The notes under the pieces were generated by a model. The model worked only from the letters and a program-made list of their open reading frames with translations. It was not told the origin of the DNA and ran no database searches. Below, one piece after another: positions 16,094 to 24,189 of a stretch of DNA of 64,000 nt. Source of the stretch: Coriobacteriaceae bacterium AF08-21 (lineage in GTDB: Bacteria; Actinomycetota; Coriobacteriia; Coriobacteriales; Coriobacteriaceae); NCBI GenBank assembly GCA_027687465.1, contig JAQCQR010000001.1, positions 170,155 to 234,154 of the forward strand, read 5' to 3'. Made by a program: the position numbers and the translations under genes. The first letter of the stretch is position 1, and every line of letters starts with the position of its first letter.

Positions 16094-17830
16094 CTAACCT
16101 CCTATCATCGCGCGGTAGTCGTCCGCAATGTTCTTCATCGCGATGAACGCGTCGCACTCAGCAGCCCACGCGTCTATGCGGTTGCGCGGGTCTTGGTTCT
16201 TCTTGTCCGGCTGAATGTTTCCGTTCACGTCGGTTCGAATGGCGACGTTCGAGCGGCACCATTCGGCAATCGGGTTGGCGTTGTCCACGATGCGCCCTTC
16301 CTTGTAGAGCGCTCGAAGCTCCTTCATCGGCATTGAAAGCGTTTGCGCGCCCTGAATTACCTTTTGCAGGTTGTCAGCCCCGAAGTAGTCTTCGTATGCG
16401 TCCACGGTGGGAACGTCGCGCATGTGCCACGGGTCGTAACCGCACGCAACGGCATAGATTCCGTACTTGTCCTGAATTTCTGCCACCCAATCCAGAACGT
16501 CGCGCTTGTCCATGATGGGCGTTTCGCACGCTCGCATAAGCCCGCGCGCAATCCACGCGTCGTAAGGCACGCCGTCGCGCCCTCCACGCCGCCCCTCACG
16601 CTCTGCCTGTTCCAGCGCGCGAAGCGGAATCCAAGCCATGTGAAGCGCATATATGTTCGGGTCGTTCGGTCGCTGCATGAGAAGGCACGCAGCGGTGAGG
16701 TCGGTCGTATCCGCCGCGTCAACTCCTAGCACGGCATACGTAAACGTTCCGTCTCCGGGGTCGAATGTCGCTTCGTTGTGAATCTCAGACCACGTGAGCC
16801 AAGCTTGCGACTGGTTTTCAATCAGGTTGAAGTCTTTAACCAGCAGCGTAGGAAGGTAGGTCGCATCGTCCTTCGCTTTGGAAACGTTCTGGCGAAGCGC
16901 CGAAAGCGATTTGATGGTGCCTAGGCCGGGGTTCGCCTTGACCCAAGCGCCTTCGTCCTGCCATTCCTCGCGCTCGTCAAGCTCGAAGATGAACGCAATG
17001 AAGCGCTCTGCCTTCTCGCCGGTCGCCTTGCCGTCAAGCCATTTGGTCGCATACTCGTATTGGGCATCGAAGATGCTGTTTCTGACGAATCCGTTAGTCG
17101 TGATCTCCAACACGAGCGGTTGGCGGCGCGCGGACGTTCCCTGCATCGTCAGGTCGTATAGGTCGCGGTTCTTCATCGCGGCCAGCTCGTCAACGATAGC
17201 GCCGGAAATGTCCAATCCGTCAAGATGGTTCGTGTTGGCGCTCAGCGCGCGGATGCTCCCCATGTTCAGATCGCAGTAGAGGTCTGCAACGCGCTTGCGG
17301 ATGTGCTTTGCGAGCGCGGGGCTTGTCTGAACCATGCGCCACGCGTTGTTGAATCCCTTTGCCGCCTGATCGTGGGCGGTGGCGACGTTGTATACCTCCG
17401 GCGCGCCCTCATCGTCGTTCACGAGCAAGTCAAGCTCTATCGCAGACGCAAGCGCGGTCTTTCCGTTCTTGCGCCCCATAATCCAGAGCACTTCGCGATA
17501 TTGCCGCACGCCCTCAGCGTCAACGAACCCGAAAACGACCGACAGAATGGCGCGTTGGAAAAGCTCTAGCTTGAAATCGTGCCCTAAGCGCCCGGACGGT
17601 AGGCGGCAGAAGCTTTCGATGAACCGAACGTGCTTCTGCGCGAACTCTTCGCGGTAGTGGTACGGATAGAGCGGGTCGGTGTTGTCCATGTCGCGCAGGA
17701 CATGGGCGGCAACCTGCTTCATCTTCTCGCACGCTATGATCTCGCCGCTCAGTATGCCGCCGAAGTATTCGCGTATCGCGCGCTCGCACGAGCCGCCCTT
17801 AGACTTCGCCCTAGCCGTACCGCGTTTCAT
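16094..17830 (-). CDS. Terminase large subunit
   Basis: A 578-residue packaging ATPase/nuclease. Walker A is GRKNGKT in WIMGRKNGKTALASAIELD. Walker B is ISGAIVDELAAM. The RNase H-like nuclease domain begins with YAVLGVDAADTTDLTAA and continues with acidic residues near CGYDPWHMRDV. ATG 17830 was taken; TTG 17842 is possible. The start overlaps the small subunit gene, and the stop lies just upstream of the portal ribosome site. Confidence 0.95.
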   Translation of the reverse strand: MKRGTARAKSKGGSCERAIREYFGGILSGEIIACEKMKQVAAHVLRDMDNTDPLYPYHYREEFAQKHVRFIESFCRLPSGRLGHDFKLELFQRAILSVVFGFVDAEGVRQYREVLWIMGRKNGKTALASAIELDLLVNDDEGAPEVYNVATAHDQAAKGFNNAWRMVQTSPALAKHIRKRVADLYCDLNMGSIRALSANTNHLDGLDISGAIVDELAAMKNRDLYDLTMQGTSARRQPLVLEITTNGFVRNSIFDAQYEYATKWLDGKATGEKAERFIAFIFELDEREEWQDEGAWVKANPGLGTIKSLSALRQNVSKAKDDATYLPTLLVKDFNLIENQSQAWLTWSEIHNEATFDPGDGTFTYAVLGVDAADTTDLTAACLLMQRPNDPNIYALHMAWIPLRALEQAEREGRRGGRDGVPYDAWIARGLMRACETPIMDKRDVLDWVAEIQDKYGIYAVACGYDPWHMRDVPTVDAYEDYFGADNLQKVIQGAQTLSMPMKELRALYKEGRIVDNANPIAEWCRSNVAIRTDVNGNIQPDKKNQDPRNRIDAWAAECDAFIAMKNIADDYRAMIGG

Positions 17831-18233
17831 TGATGAAGTCAATGAGCGCGTCGGCAGCGGCGGTGCCGTTCGGCATCATGTCGGTAAGCTGCTTCACGCC
17901 GCGCGAGAACGTGGTGAACAGCTTGTTGTATGCGCTGAAGCCGGGGTGCTCGCGCAGCCCGGTTTGCCCGCCGCCGTTGTCGTACTCGGTGAAGATATCT
18001 TCGTAGAGCAGATCGGCGCGGGCATCGTCAAGCTTGACCTTCAGAAACGCGAGGTTCGCTAGAAGCGGCATGACGGCTTTTCGCTTCTCGTCGGGAATAG
18101 CGCCCTTGGTGATCTCGCGAAGCTTCTTCAGCTCGCTCTCTACGCGCTTCTGCTTCGAAACCGGGCGCTTCGGCGGGCTGCTGCCCGCAACTCGCGGCGA
18201 AACCTTCGAAGTATTGTTTACTTTCGCCGTCAT
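17811..18233 (-). CDS. Terminase small subunit
   Basis: A 140-residue protein immediately upstream of and overlapping TerL. It has a basic N-terminus (SPPKRPVSKQKRVESELKKL) for DNA contact and a helical body (LLANLAFLKVKLDDARADLLYE) as in P27-type small terminases. Ribosome site GAAAGGGGG lies about 11 bases before ATG. Confidence 0.85.
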   Translation of the reverse strand: MTAKVNNTSKVSPRVAGSSPPKRPVSKQKRVESELKKLREITKGAIPDEKRKAVMPLLANLAFLKVKLDDARADLLYEDIFTEYDNGGGQTGLREHPGFSAYNKLFTTFSRGVKQLTDMMPNGTAAADALIDFINETRYG

Positions 18234-18403
18234 CGCAAGACCACCCCCTTTCGAAAATCCGGCGCGCGCATGAAATTACCTCCCGGCGTTGGTGCCCTAG
18301 GCACCGTCTGCGTTTTTCAGACCGGGGGGATTGTCACGCAGGTCTACCTGCGGTTTTGCGTTCGATTTCCCGCGCTTGCGCCGCGTTGTGTCGTGTTTGT
18401 GTG
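18234..18403. other. Non-coding gap with dyads between TerS and HNH; possible cos region
   Basis: This 170-base stretch carries two short dyads: GGTGCC-CTA-GGCACC (18291-18305) and CGCAGGT-CT-ACCTGCG (18337-18352). Phages that encode an HNH protein beside TerS usually package from cos sites located here or just upstream. No cleavage site can be read directly; the assignment is inference from position. Confidence 0.35.
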
Positions 18404-18721
18404 TCAGTCTGAAAGCGATATCAAGTTCCCGTCGCTGTCGAAAGCCAACCCTTGACGCGTTGAGCCTTGCCTTATCCAACCATGCACCTTCTTATGGCAT
18501 CGGTCGCAAAGGCTAACGAGGTTGTCTAGGTTGGTCGCAACGTTCGGGTCGTTGACGTTCGCTGGTGTCAGCTCCGTGATGTGATGCACCATGACGGCGG
18601 GCGTGATCTCTCCTTGCTGCAAGCAGTGCTGGCAAAGGTGAGCGTCACGCGTCAGCGCCGCGTCTCTGGCGTGTTCCCAGTCGGCGGATGAGTAGAAGGC
18701 GCGCGAGAAGTCCTTAGCCAT
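18404..18721 (-). CDS. HNH endonuclease (packaging-associated)
   Basis: A 105-residue HNH nuclease. Motif residues are visible: CQHC, VHHITELTPAN, NLDNLVSLCDRCHKKVHG (H, N and H of the ββα-metal fold plus two CxxC zinc pairs). HNH proteins next to terminase are part of the packaging machine of many cos phages, helping TerL cut DNA. It is the first gene after a terminator, so it may open the late transcript. Confidence 0.92.
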   Translation of the reverse strand: MAKDFSRAFYSSADWEHARDAALTRDAHLCQHCLQQGEITPAVMVHHITELTPANVNDPNVATNLDNLVSLCDRCHKKVHGWIRQGSTRQGLAFDSDGNLISLSD

Positions 18722-18752
18722 CGCGCACCCCCTAAGCTGTCACGGCATGAAA

Positions 18753-18782
18753 AAGGCCACGAGCGCGATTGCCCGTGGCCTT
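18753..18782 (-). terminator. Rho-independent terminator between early and late genes
   Basis: A 9-bp stem AAGGCCACG / CGTGGCCTT with a 12-base loop is followed on the minus strand by a T run. It would end the early transcript after the sigma-like regulator and separate it from the late genes starting at HNH, a natural place for late control by antitermination or a new promoter. Confidence 0.85.
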
Positions 18783-18842
18783 GACCTAATCCACCGTACC
18801 GAACTTTAGCATAAGTAGGAAAGTGAACACAAGTGGCGTTTA

Positions 18843-19292
18843 TCAGGCGTTCTTCACGTGCGCCCATCCTACCTTGTCTATATACACAAAACCTGCATTG
18901 CAAAGCTCATGGCACCACTGCTGAGAGCACTGCATGATATCGGCGATTTCAGGCCACGGTTGAGCTTGCAGGTATCCCATGCAGATTGCGTCTGCGTACC
19001 GCGTGCCCTTCAGCTTCGCAAGCCCTCCGCGCCCGTCCTTGCCGTAGAGCACTTCGCAGGCTTCGTCTAGCGCTTCCTCTGCGGCGGCTATGCGCTTCTC
19101 TAGCCGCCCCTCGAAGTCGATGCGCCTCGCGATGGAATCCATCGGGTCTGCCGCGTACCCGCTGCCGCCACCAGCATGATAGCTCTGCGCCTTGGCTCCC
19201 TCACGCGCCCTCATGCGTTCGAGCATTTCCCGCGCCCTGTCGGTCTTCACCACCTCGGCACGGATACCCTCGAAATACTCCTTGGCCTTCAA
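18843..19292 (-). CDS. Sigma-like late transcription regulator
   Basis: A 149-residue protein with a long helix (RIDFEGRLEKRIAAAEEALDEACEVLYG) followed by a region-4-like helix-turn-helix (ADAICMGYLQAQPWPEIADIMQCSQQWCHEL). This is the arrangement of phage ArpU/RinA-like and DUF1492-type late activators. Last gene of the early operon, upstream of the terminator and late genes. TTG start with AGGTGA upstream. Confidence 0.65.
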   Translation of the reverse strand: MKAKEYFEGIRAEVVKTDRAREMLERMRAREGAKAQSYHAGGGSGYAADPMDSIARRIDFEGRLEKRIAAAEEALDEACEVLYGKDGRGGLAKLKGTRYADAICMGYLQAQPWPEIADIMQCSQQWCHELCNAGFVYIDKVGWAHVKNA

Positions 19293-19303
19293 CGTTGCTT
19301 CAC

Positions 19304-19744
19304 CTACTCAACGCCCGTTGAACCGAAGCCGCCAGCGCCGCGCTCGGTGTCGCTCAGCTCATCGACCGGCACGAGATCGCACGGCACATAGGGCATAACG
19401 ACAAGCTGGCAGACGCGCGTACCCGCTTCGAGCGTCACCGTCTCATAGCTCTGATTGATGAGCGCCGCGCACACCTCGCCGCGATAGCCGCTGTCGATAA
19501 CGCCAACGCTATTCGAAAGCGTGATGCCCTGCTTCGCCGCAAGGCCGCTGCGCGGGAACACCAGCCCCACACAACCGCTCGGAATCTCGACGGCAAGGCC
19601 ACAACCGACAACGCACTTCTGCATCGGTTCGAGCTTGACAGTCTCGGTAATGCGAAGGTCAAGCCCAGCATCGCCCTCATGCGCATATCGCGGCATCTCG
19701 ATTCCCTCATTGACCTTCTTAGCGCGAAGCTTCCTGCCAATCAT
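19304..19744 (-). CDS. dut: dUTP diphosphatase
   Basis: A 146-residue trimeric-type dUTPase that hydrolyses dUTP to dUMP and keeps uracil out of phage DNA. All five motifs can be followed: GDAGLDLR, PRSGLAAKQGI, GVIDSGYRGEV, AGTRVCQLV and the C-terminal RGAGGFGSTG. ATG overlaps the preceding stop codon (TAATG). Confidence 0.95.
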   Translation of the reverse strand: MIGRKLRAKKVNEGIEMPRYAHEGDAGLDLRITETVKLEPMQKCVVGCGLAVEIPSGCVGLVFPRSGLAAKQGITLSNSVGVIDSGYRGEVCAALINQSYETVTLEAGTRVCQLVVMPYVPCDLVPVDELSDTERGAGGFGSTGVE

Positions 19745-20028
19745 TAGCGCACCCCCAGAACATGACGCGTGACGCGCACGCTTCCAGCCTTAACCCACTT
19801 GCCGCCGTAAGTCTGACCCTTCGGACGGATAACAACCTTGTTTCGGTGGCTCATCGCGACGACCTGATATTCGCTGCCCTCATGCTCCACCGTGTCGTTG
19901 AGAAAAACGAGCTTACCCGCCGAATCTACCGGGAACGAAGCGGCACTGGCGTATGCCGCGACCTCCGGCACGAGCACGACATAAACGGGCTGCTTGATCT
20001 CTGCGCCCTTCTTCTTGATTCCGAACAT
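19744..20028 (-). CDS. Hypothetical phage protein
   Basis: A 94-residue protein of unknown function. It has a beta-rich pattern (KQPVYVVLVPEVAAYASAAS, VEHEGSEYQVVAMSHRNKVVI) with a basic C-terminus. ATG 20028 follows AGGGGGAGAAGG. It lies between ssb and dut in the replication cluster. Confidence 0.75.
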   Translation of the reverse strand: MFGIKKKGAEIKQPVYVVLVPEVAAYASAASFPVDSAGKLVFLNDTVEHEGSEYQVVAMSHRNKVVIRPKGQTYGGKWVKAGSVRVTRHVLGVR

Positions 20029-20038
20029 CCTTCTCCCC

Positions 20039-20494
20039 CTAAAACGGTACGTCATCGTCGTAAAGGTCTGGCGCTGCCGGTTGCACTGGCGCAACGGGCG
20101 ACGGGTCGCCGGTAGCCATCGCAAGACCGGGCGCGGCTGCGTTGGCTGGTGCCGGTGATTGCGCGTCGCGCTTGTACTGCATAAGCTCCACGTCATCAAC
20201 GCGAACTTCCCAGCGCTTGATGCTCTGGCCGTCCTTCTGATAGCTGCGCGTGTGGATGTGACCAATAAGCGAAATCTTGGTGCCCTTGCAAAGCCACGGC
20301 GCGAGCGCTTCAGCGCGCTTTCCGAACATGACGCAATCAGGCCAGTTGGTATATTCGCCCCATGTGCCGTCGCCGTTCGGCGTGCGCTCGTTGACAGCAA
20401 GCGAGAACGAAACGACGGGGTTTCCGCTCTTCGTATAGCGCAGCTCGGCATCTGCGCCGAGATTGCCCGACAGCGTGATCTTGTTAAGACTCAT
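20039..20494 (-). CDS. ssb: Single-stranded DNA-binding protein
   Basis: A 151-residue SSB. The OB fold starts MSLNKITLSGNLGADAELRYTKSG and continues SFSLAVNER and WPDCVMFGKRAEALAPWLCKGTK. An Ala/Pro linker leads to the acidic tip DLYDDDVPF that binds partner proteins. Confidence 0.95.
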   Translation of the reverse strand: MSLNKITLSGNLGADAELRYTKSGNPVVSFSLAVNERTPNGDGTWGEYTNWPDCVMFGKRAEALAPWLCKGTKISLIGHIHTRSYQKDGQSIKRWEVRVDDVELMQYKRDAQSPAPANAAAPGLAMATGDPSPVAPVQPAAPDLYDDDVPF

Positions 20495-20675
20495 CGTTAT
20501 CCTCGCCCTTCCTCGTTATGAACACGTCGATGTTTCTTGGGATAACCGAAAAGTTATGCAAGTTCCTTATCGCGTGGAGAATGTCGGTGAGCCGACAAGC
20601 AATGCACGTCAAACACGCAAGCATAGCAACAGTAAAAATGAAACTGATGATGTACTCGACACTATCAGCGTTCAT
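20484..20675 (-). CDS. Small membrane protein
   Basis: A 63-residue protein with one probable transmembrane segment (YIISFIFTVAMLACLTCIAC) and a basic tail. It overlaps both neighbours (ssb and the mIHF gene), which supports translation. Function unknown. Confidence 0.65.
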   Translation of the reverse strand: MNADSVEYIISFIFTVAMLACLTCIACRLTDILHAIRNLHNFSVIPRNIDVFITRKGEDNDES

Positions 20676-20980
20676 GCGAACACCTCCATGAGCGCCGCGC
20701 GCTGGTTAGCGCCAAGGCCGCGAAGGCGGCGCGATTCGGAAATGTGAAGCTTGCGCATGGTCTGCTGCGTGCGGGCGAAACCGTAGCCCGGTGCCGCCTT
20801 GATGAGCGTAAAGACCTTCATTCGCGCCACGGTGTCATCAGTGCAAGCCATGTTGAGCACGTCGGGCACGCTGTAAGAGCCATCGGCAACGCCCTTCAAG
20901 ATCGCGTGGCGGCGCTGTCGCGCGGCCTTCGCCTTTTCGAGGTTTTCGCGGCGCTGCTCAGTTGTCAGATTCGGAATCAT
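20672..20980 (-). CDS. Phage-encoded actinobacterial integration host factor (mIHF-like)
   Basis: A 102-residue protein with the hallmarks of mycobacterial-type IHF, which is unrelated to E. coli IHF. An N-terminal helix of the pattern LTTEQRRENLEKAKAARQRR is followed by a helix-two-turn-helix region ending in SRRLRGLGANQRAALMEVF, nearly the family consensus. mIHF bends DNA and is a cofactor for L5-type tyrosine integrases. A phage copy near int suggests a role in integration/excision or nucleoid control. It starts inside the end of the upstream gene. Confidence 0.85.
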   Translation of the reverse strand: MIPNLTTEQRRENLEKAKAARQRRHAILKGVADGSYSVPDVLNMACTDDTVARMKVFTLIKAAPGYGFARTQQTMRKLHISESRRLRGLGANQRAALMEVFA

Positions 20981-21134
20981 CTTCGTAACCTTCCTTCTCG
21001 TAAGTGATGTATTCGGTGCCGTGCGTCAGCTTGACGGGCGGCGTGTAGTCCTTCAGGGCATCGTCAACGCTTCGCGTCATGAGCTTGCGTTTGAGCCGTG
21101 CCCAGTCATCGTCGTTAAGCTCAACGGTCTTCAT
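20958..21134 (-). CDS. Small hypothetical phage protein (58 aa)
   Basis: Starts MKTVELNDDDWARLKRKLM and ends in an acidic stretch (EGYEDDSESDN). The start ATG 21134 follows AAATGAGGTGCG. The stop overlaps the mIHF start region by 23 bases, consistent with translational coupling. Unknown function. Confidence 0.65.
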   Translation of the reverse strand: MKTVELNDDDWARLKRKLMTRSVDDALKDYTPPVKLTHGTEYITYEKEGYEDDSESDN

Positions 21135-21140
21135 CGCACC

Positions 21141-21392
21141 TCATTTCTTCGTGACGCGGTAGGTGCCCGAGAGCCGAACGCTTTTGAGCGTGCTTAGCAC
21201 GTGCTCGGCGCACTCCTTTCCTACGATGGTCAGCGTTTGGGCGGGAATAGTGATCTCGTAGACCGTCTTCGCTTCCTGCTTCTCGCGCTCCCACATCTTC
21301 TGCAAGGCCGCATGCGTCTTCTCTAACGTCTTCTGCATCTCTCGGCTCAACTTCACTTCTCTTGGGCTGAAATCGACCTCTTGCGGCTCCAC
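21141..21392 (-). CDS. Hypothetical phage protein
   Basis: An 83-residue, helix-rich protein (SREMQKTLEKTHAALQKMWEREKQ) with no recognised motif. GTG 21392 is preferred because GGGAGG lies 6 bases upstream; GTG 21398 is also open. The 153 bases between its start and the integrase gene hold no gene. Confidence 0.65.
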   Translation of the reverse strand: MEPQEVDFSPREVKLSREMQKTLEKTHAALQKMWEREKQEAKTVYEITIPAQTLTIVGKECAEHVLSTLKSVRLSGTYRVTKK

Positions 21393-21545
21393 TGGCACCC
21401 TCCCTTCTCACGACTGCCTGATAATTACTTCTTATCTGGCACGGGCGGTTCTAACCCGTACCGAAAGCGGCGGTTTATCTCGCGTTTCGTCCTCGGTCGC
21501 CGCGATGCCCGAAAACGGCGTTTTGGTTCACCTTTGGCACACCTC

Positions 21546-22724
21546 CTAACCCGCCGCGCGGCGCTTCGCTTCGCTGAAGAGCTGAGCCGCCGCCGCGTCG
21601 CGTCCGGGCATCAGGTGGCCGTAGATTCGAAGCGTCGTTGCTTCGTCCGCGTGCCCCATGCGCTCAGATAGCGTCTTCAGGTCGCAGCCGTTGGCGATGA
21701 GCCATGAAGCGTGCGTGTGACGCAAGCTGTGAAACGTGATCTCTCGCGGTAGTCCGCACGCGTCGCGTATGCGGCTGAAAGCCCGTGAAATCGTCGTTGG
21801 GCGCATATATGAGCCGTCTAGCGTCACCAGTGGGCAATCTGCGCCCAAACGTCCCAGAACGGCGCTCTGAAGCTTCGTGAAGGCATCAATGACCGCGATA
21901 TCGTCTTGCGTAAGCGCGACGTTGCGGCACTTGCGGCCTTTGGTGACGTTTCGGCGATAGGGCTTCTTGCCCTTGCCCTCAATGACGTTTCCGCCGACGT
22001 GGACGTAAGACAAGACGCGCTTAACGTCGATGCGCTGCACCGCGCACACCTCGCCAACGCGCATGCCGGTAACGAGCGACAGCCACGAAGCGAAGGCGTA
22101 GACGGCGGCGCGGTAATCGGCCTTCGTCTTGATCTCCTTGCTAAGCGCACCCTCTAGCTTCTCGTTGAAGCCCTCGAAATCCCATTCGGTGAGCGCTGAA
22201 GCTTCGTGCCGTTCCGGCGACGGTTTGGCGACGTACACCAGCGGGTTAGCGTCGCAAATACCAGCGTCTACGAAGTGGTTATAAGCTCCGCGCAAGAAGT
22301 TGTGGACGTTGATAACGCTATTGCGGCAAAGACCTTGCCCGCCTTCGTCCTTAGCCATGAGCAAGCGTTGCTCAAAGCGGTTGAAGTCCATCACGCCGAG
22401 ATCGCGCGCGTTTACGGTCTTCAGGTAACGTGCGACGTAGCGGCAGAACAGCCGATAGCTCTTAATGCTGTTCGGGCTTGCGCCGTTGCGCTCGCGCAGT
22501 TGCACGTAGTCTTCGAGCAAATCGGTCAAGCGGGCGCTTCTAACCGTTCCGTCAGCCGTCACGTAAGCCGCCCACGTCTCAGCGAGGGCTTGCGCTTCCT
22601 CTTCGGTAGCCGCATTCGGAAACCGCTTGTAAGGGCGAATTGCCTTGCCGTCGATGCTGCGTCCAAGGTACAAACGGCACTCGAAAACGCCATCCGCACC
22701 GCGCTTGACCTTAACGCCCATCAT
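21546..22724 (-). CDS. int: Tyrosine recombinase/integrase
   Basis: A 392-residue phage integrase. N-terminal AP2-like arm-binding region (RCLYLGRSIDGKAIRPYKRF type), SAM-like core-binding domain (ARLTDLLEDYVQLRERN), then the catalytic domain. Catalytic residues are visible: Arg in TGMRVGEVC, HxxR in FHSLRHTHASWL, and the Tyr nucleophile in TTLRIYGHL. ATG 22724 overlaps the upstream stop (ATGA). Its place inside the early operon, away from the ssrA junction where a serine recombinase gene lies, is unusual. Confidence 0.95.
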   Translation of the reverse strand: MMGVKVKRGADGVFECRLYLGRSIDGKAIRPYKRFPNAATEEEAQALAETWAAYVTADGTVRSARLTDLLEDYVQLRERNGASPNSIKSYRLFCRYVARYLKTVNARDLGVMDFNRFEQRLLMAKDEGGQGLCRNSVINVHNFLRGAYNHFVDAGICDANPLVYVAKPSPERHEASALTEWDFEGFNEKLEGALSKEIKTKADYRAAVYAFASWLSLVTGMRVGEVCAVQRIDVKRVLSYVHVGGNVIEGKGKKPYRRNVTKGRKCRNVALTQDDIAVIDAFTKLQSAVLGRLGADCPLVTLDGSYMRPTTISRAFSRIRDACGLPREITFHSLRHTHASWLIANGCDLKTLSERMGHADEATTLRIYGHLMPGRDAAAAQLFSEAKRRAAG

Positions 22725-22942
22725 GACCACTCGCAGTTTTCACGAATCCGCGAAGGGCAGTTATCGTCGTGGCAGTCCGCGCAATCCAACGGATCTTTCC
22801 TGATGTTGAACTCAACGATTCGGTACTTCAGGGAAAACCGGATGAGCAGCAGCAGGGCATGAGCAAGCGAGTTGGTAAATTGGCCGTTCCAGAACGGGCA
22901 AAGTCCGCTCATCGCACCGCGAACCTCATACTTGCCACCCAT
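22721..22942 (-). CDS. Small Cys-containing phage protein
   Basis: A 73-residue protein: MGGKYEVRGAMSGLCPFWNG near the N-terminus, a hydrophobic ALLLLIRFSLKY stretch, and a C-terminal cluster DCADCHDDNCPSRI that could bind metal. Its stop overlaps the integrase start. Function unknown. Confidence 0.65.
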   Translation of the reverse strand: MGGKYEVRGAMSGLCPFWNGQFTNSLAHALLLLIRFSLKYRIVEFNIRKDPLDCADCHDDNCPSRIRENCEWS

Positions 22943-22943
22943 G

Positions 22944-23138
22944 CTAATTACCGGCCTTCTTGAAGGCTCGAAGCACGCAGACCGTCGCAAAGACGATGAA
23001 GAGAGCGTAGGCGAGAAGCCCGAACCCAACTCCGAAGAAAACTCCAACGGCGACGCTAGCCACGATAGACAGGACGGAGAACAGCACGACTGCCAAACAA
23101 CCGTAAACACCGCGCTCGGTGATCTTGCTTTCGTCCAT
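22944..23138 (-). CDS. Small membrane protein
   Basis: A 64-residue protein with two hydrophobic stretches forming one or two membrane spans (GCLAVVLFSVLSIVASVAVG and FGLLAYALFIVFATVCVL). ATG overlaps the previous stop codon (TAATG). Confidence 0.7.
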   Translation of the reverse strand: MDESKITERGVYGCLAVVLFSVLSIVASVAVGVFFGVGFGLLAYALFIVFATVCVLRAFKKAGN

Positions 23139-23365
23139 TACTGCTCACCGCCTTCAATCTCGTTGCGAGCTATGGCGGCGTTAGCCCACATGATGCACTC
23201 TTCGAGCTTCGTAAAAGCAAGCGATTTCTCGCGGCTTTCCGGGCATTCGCCTTGAATGGTAACGGCAAGCCCTCGCGCGGTGCTGCGCAAAAGCTCGAAT
23301 CTCGCGGGCTGGTCGCCGTGCGGGGCGTGGTAGGTGAAATTGCGCGTAATGGTCTTCGTATTCAC
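23138..23365 (-). CDS. Hypothetical phage protein
   Basis: A 75-residue, probably beta-alpha protein (TRNFTYHAPHGDQPARFEL, RGLAVTIQGECPESREKS, LEECIMWANAAIA). Tight overlap with its neighbour supports expression. No family recognised. Confidence 0.65.
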   Translation of the reverse strand: MNTKTITRNFTYHAPHGDQPARFELLRSTARGLAVTIQGECPESREKSLAFTKLEECIMWANAAIARNEIEGGEQ

Positions 23366-23375
23366 GTGTTACCTC

Positions 23376-23522
23376 CTAAAACGAAACCGATATGAGCGCT
23401 AGGAACACAAGAAACAGGGCGATTGCCAGAAGCGATTGATAAGCCCAGTAGCAGACGCACCAGAAGGCGGCTATAGTCGCTACGGTGGCAATCGCGCAAA
23501 GAACTATCTGGTAACGCTTCAC
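23376..23522 (-). CDS. Small membrane protein (48 aa)
   Basis: Starts GTG 23522, which overlaps the stop of the DUF3310 gene as GTGA, and reads MKRYQIVLCAIATVATIAAF followed by a second hydrophobic run (LLAIALFLVFLALISV). Likely two transmembrane helices. Unknown function; the start overlap argues that it is a real gene. Confidence 0.6.
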   Translation of the reverse strand: MKRYQIVLCAIATVATIAAFWCVCYWAYQSLLAIALFLVFLALISVSF

Positions 23523-23800
23523 TTCTTGCCTTCAATCTCGGCAATCAGGTAGTCAAGGCACTGCTTGCACTTCTGCAAGTCCTGAACACCGCCCTTGCGC
23601 CGCCAGCGCCAGATGTACTTGAAGGCTTCCGCCCACCAGTGGGCGGCGATGGGCGGCAAGGCGTACTGGTCGCCGCTCATCATTGAGCGCATAGCGTCCA
23701 TGCACTCAATCTGACCGTCGCCCGCGTAATGGTCGGGATGCTCGACGGCGTTTCCCTGCGAAAGCTCCGCAAGGCTCTTGGCGTTTTTCGTCTCAATCAT
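23519..23800 (-). CDS. DUF3310-family phage protein
   Basis: A 93-residue protein with the DUF3310 pattern: VEHPDHYAGDGQIECMDAMRS, then a helix AHWWAEAFKYIWRWRRKGGVQDLQKCKQCLDYLI. Frequent in phage replication modules; biochemical role not established. ATG 23800 overlaps the preceding stop (ATGA). Confidence 0.85.
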   Translation of the reverse strand: MIETKNAKSLAELSQGNAVEHPDHYAGDGQIECMDAMRSMMSGDQYALPPIAAHWWAEAFKYIWRWRRKGGVQDLQKCKQCLDYLIAEIEGKK

Positions 23801-24189
23801 CGGTAGACAACTCCAATCATCCATTCGCAAACCCACCTGTAGAACGCCCGTAGAAATGGCTGAACGTTCGTGTCATCAGCCCAACCGGCAATGCCAATGA
23901 ACCCGTCTTCGTTGAACGAGATTGCTTCGCGCCCTTGGAAGTAGAAGCCGCTCACGCGCAGGAAGGCGCTCTTGATGCCCACGCCGTCTTCGGCGAGGTT
24001 GATTTGCGGCTGGTACTTCTTGCGGTACGCCGGGCGCATTTCCATGTGGTGCCCGTCGCGCTCGTGCCGCGCGTACTCGATTGCAAGGAATCCTTCGAGC
24101 GCTCGAATGTCGTTCCAAGCAATCAGCTCGTATGAGAGCTTGCTTGCGAACAGCTCACGCGCAGCGTCTCGTGTTGTCGGTGCCATCAT
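23797..24189 (-). CDS. Hypothetical phage protein
   Basis: A 130-residue protein without recognised domain (TTRDAARELFASKLSYELIA, then ISFNEDGFIGIAGWADDTNV and LRAFYRWVCEWM). ATG 24189 has GGGGGTGAAAGC upstream. Confidence 0.7.
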   Translation of the reverse strand: MMAPTTRDAARELFASKLSYELIAWNDIRALEGFLAIEYARHERDGHHMEMRPAYRKKYQPQINLAEDGVGIKSAFLRVSGFYFQGREAISFNEDGFIGIAGWADDTNVQPFLRAFYRWVCEWMIGVVYR

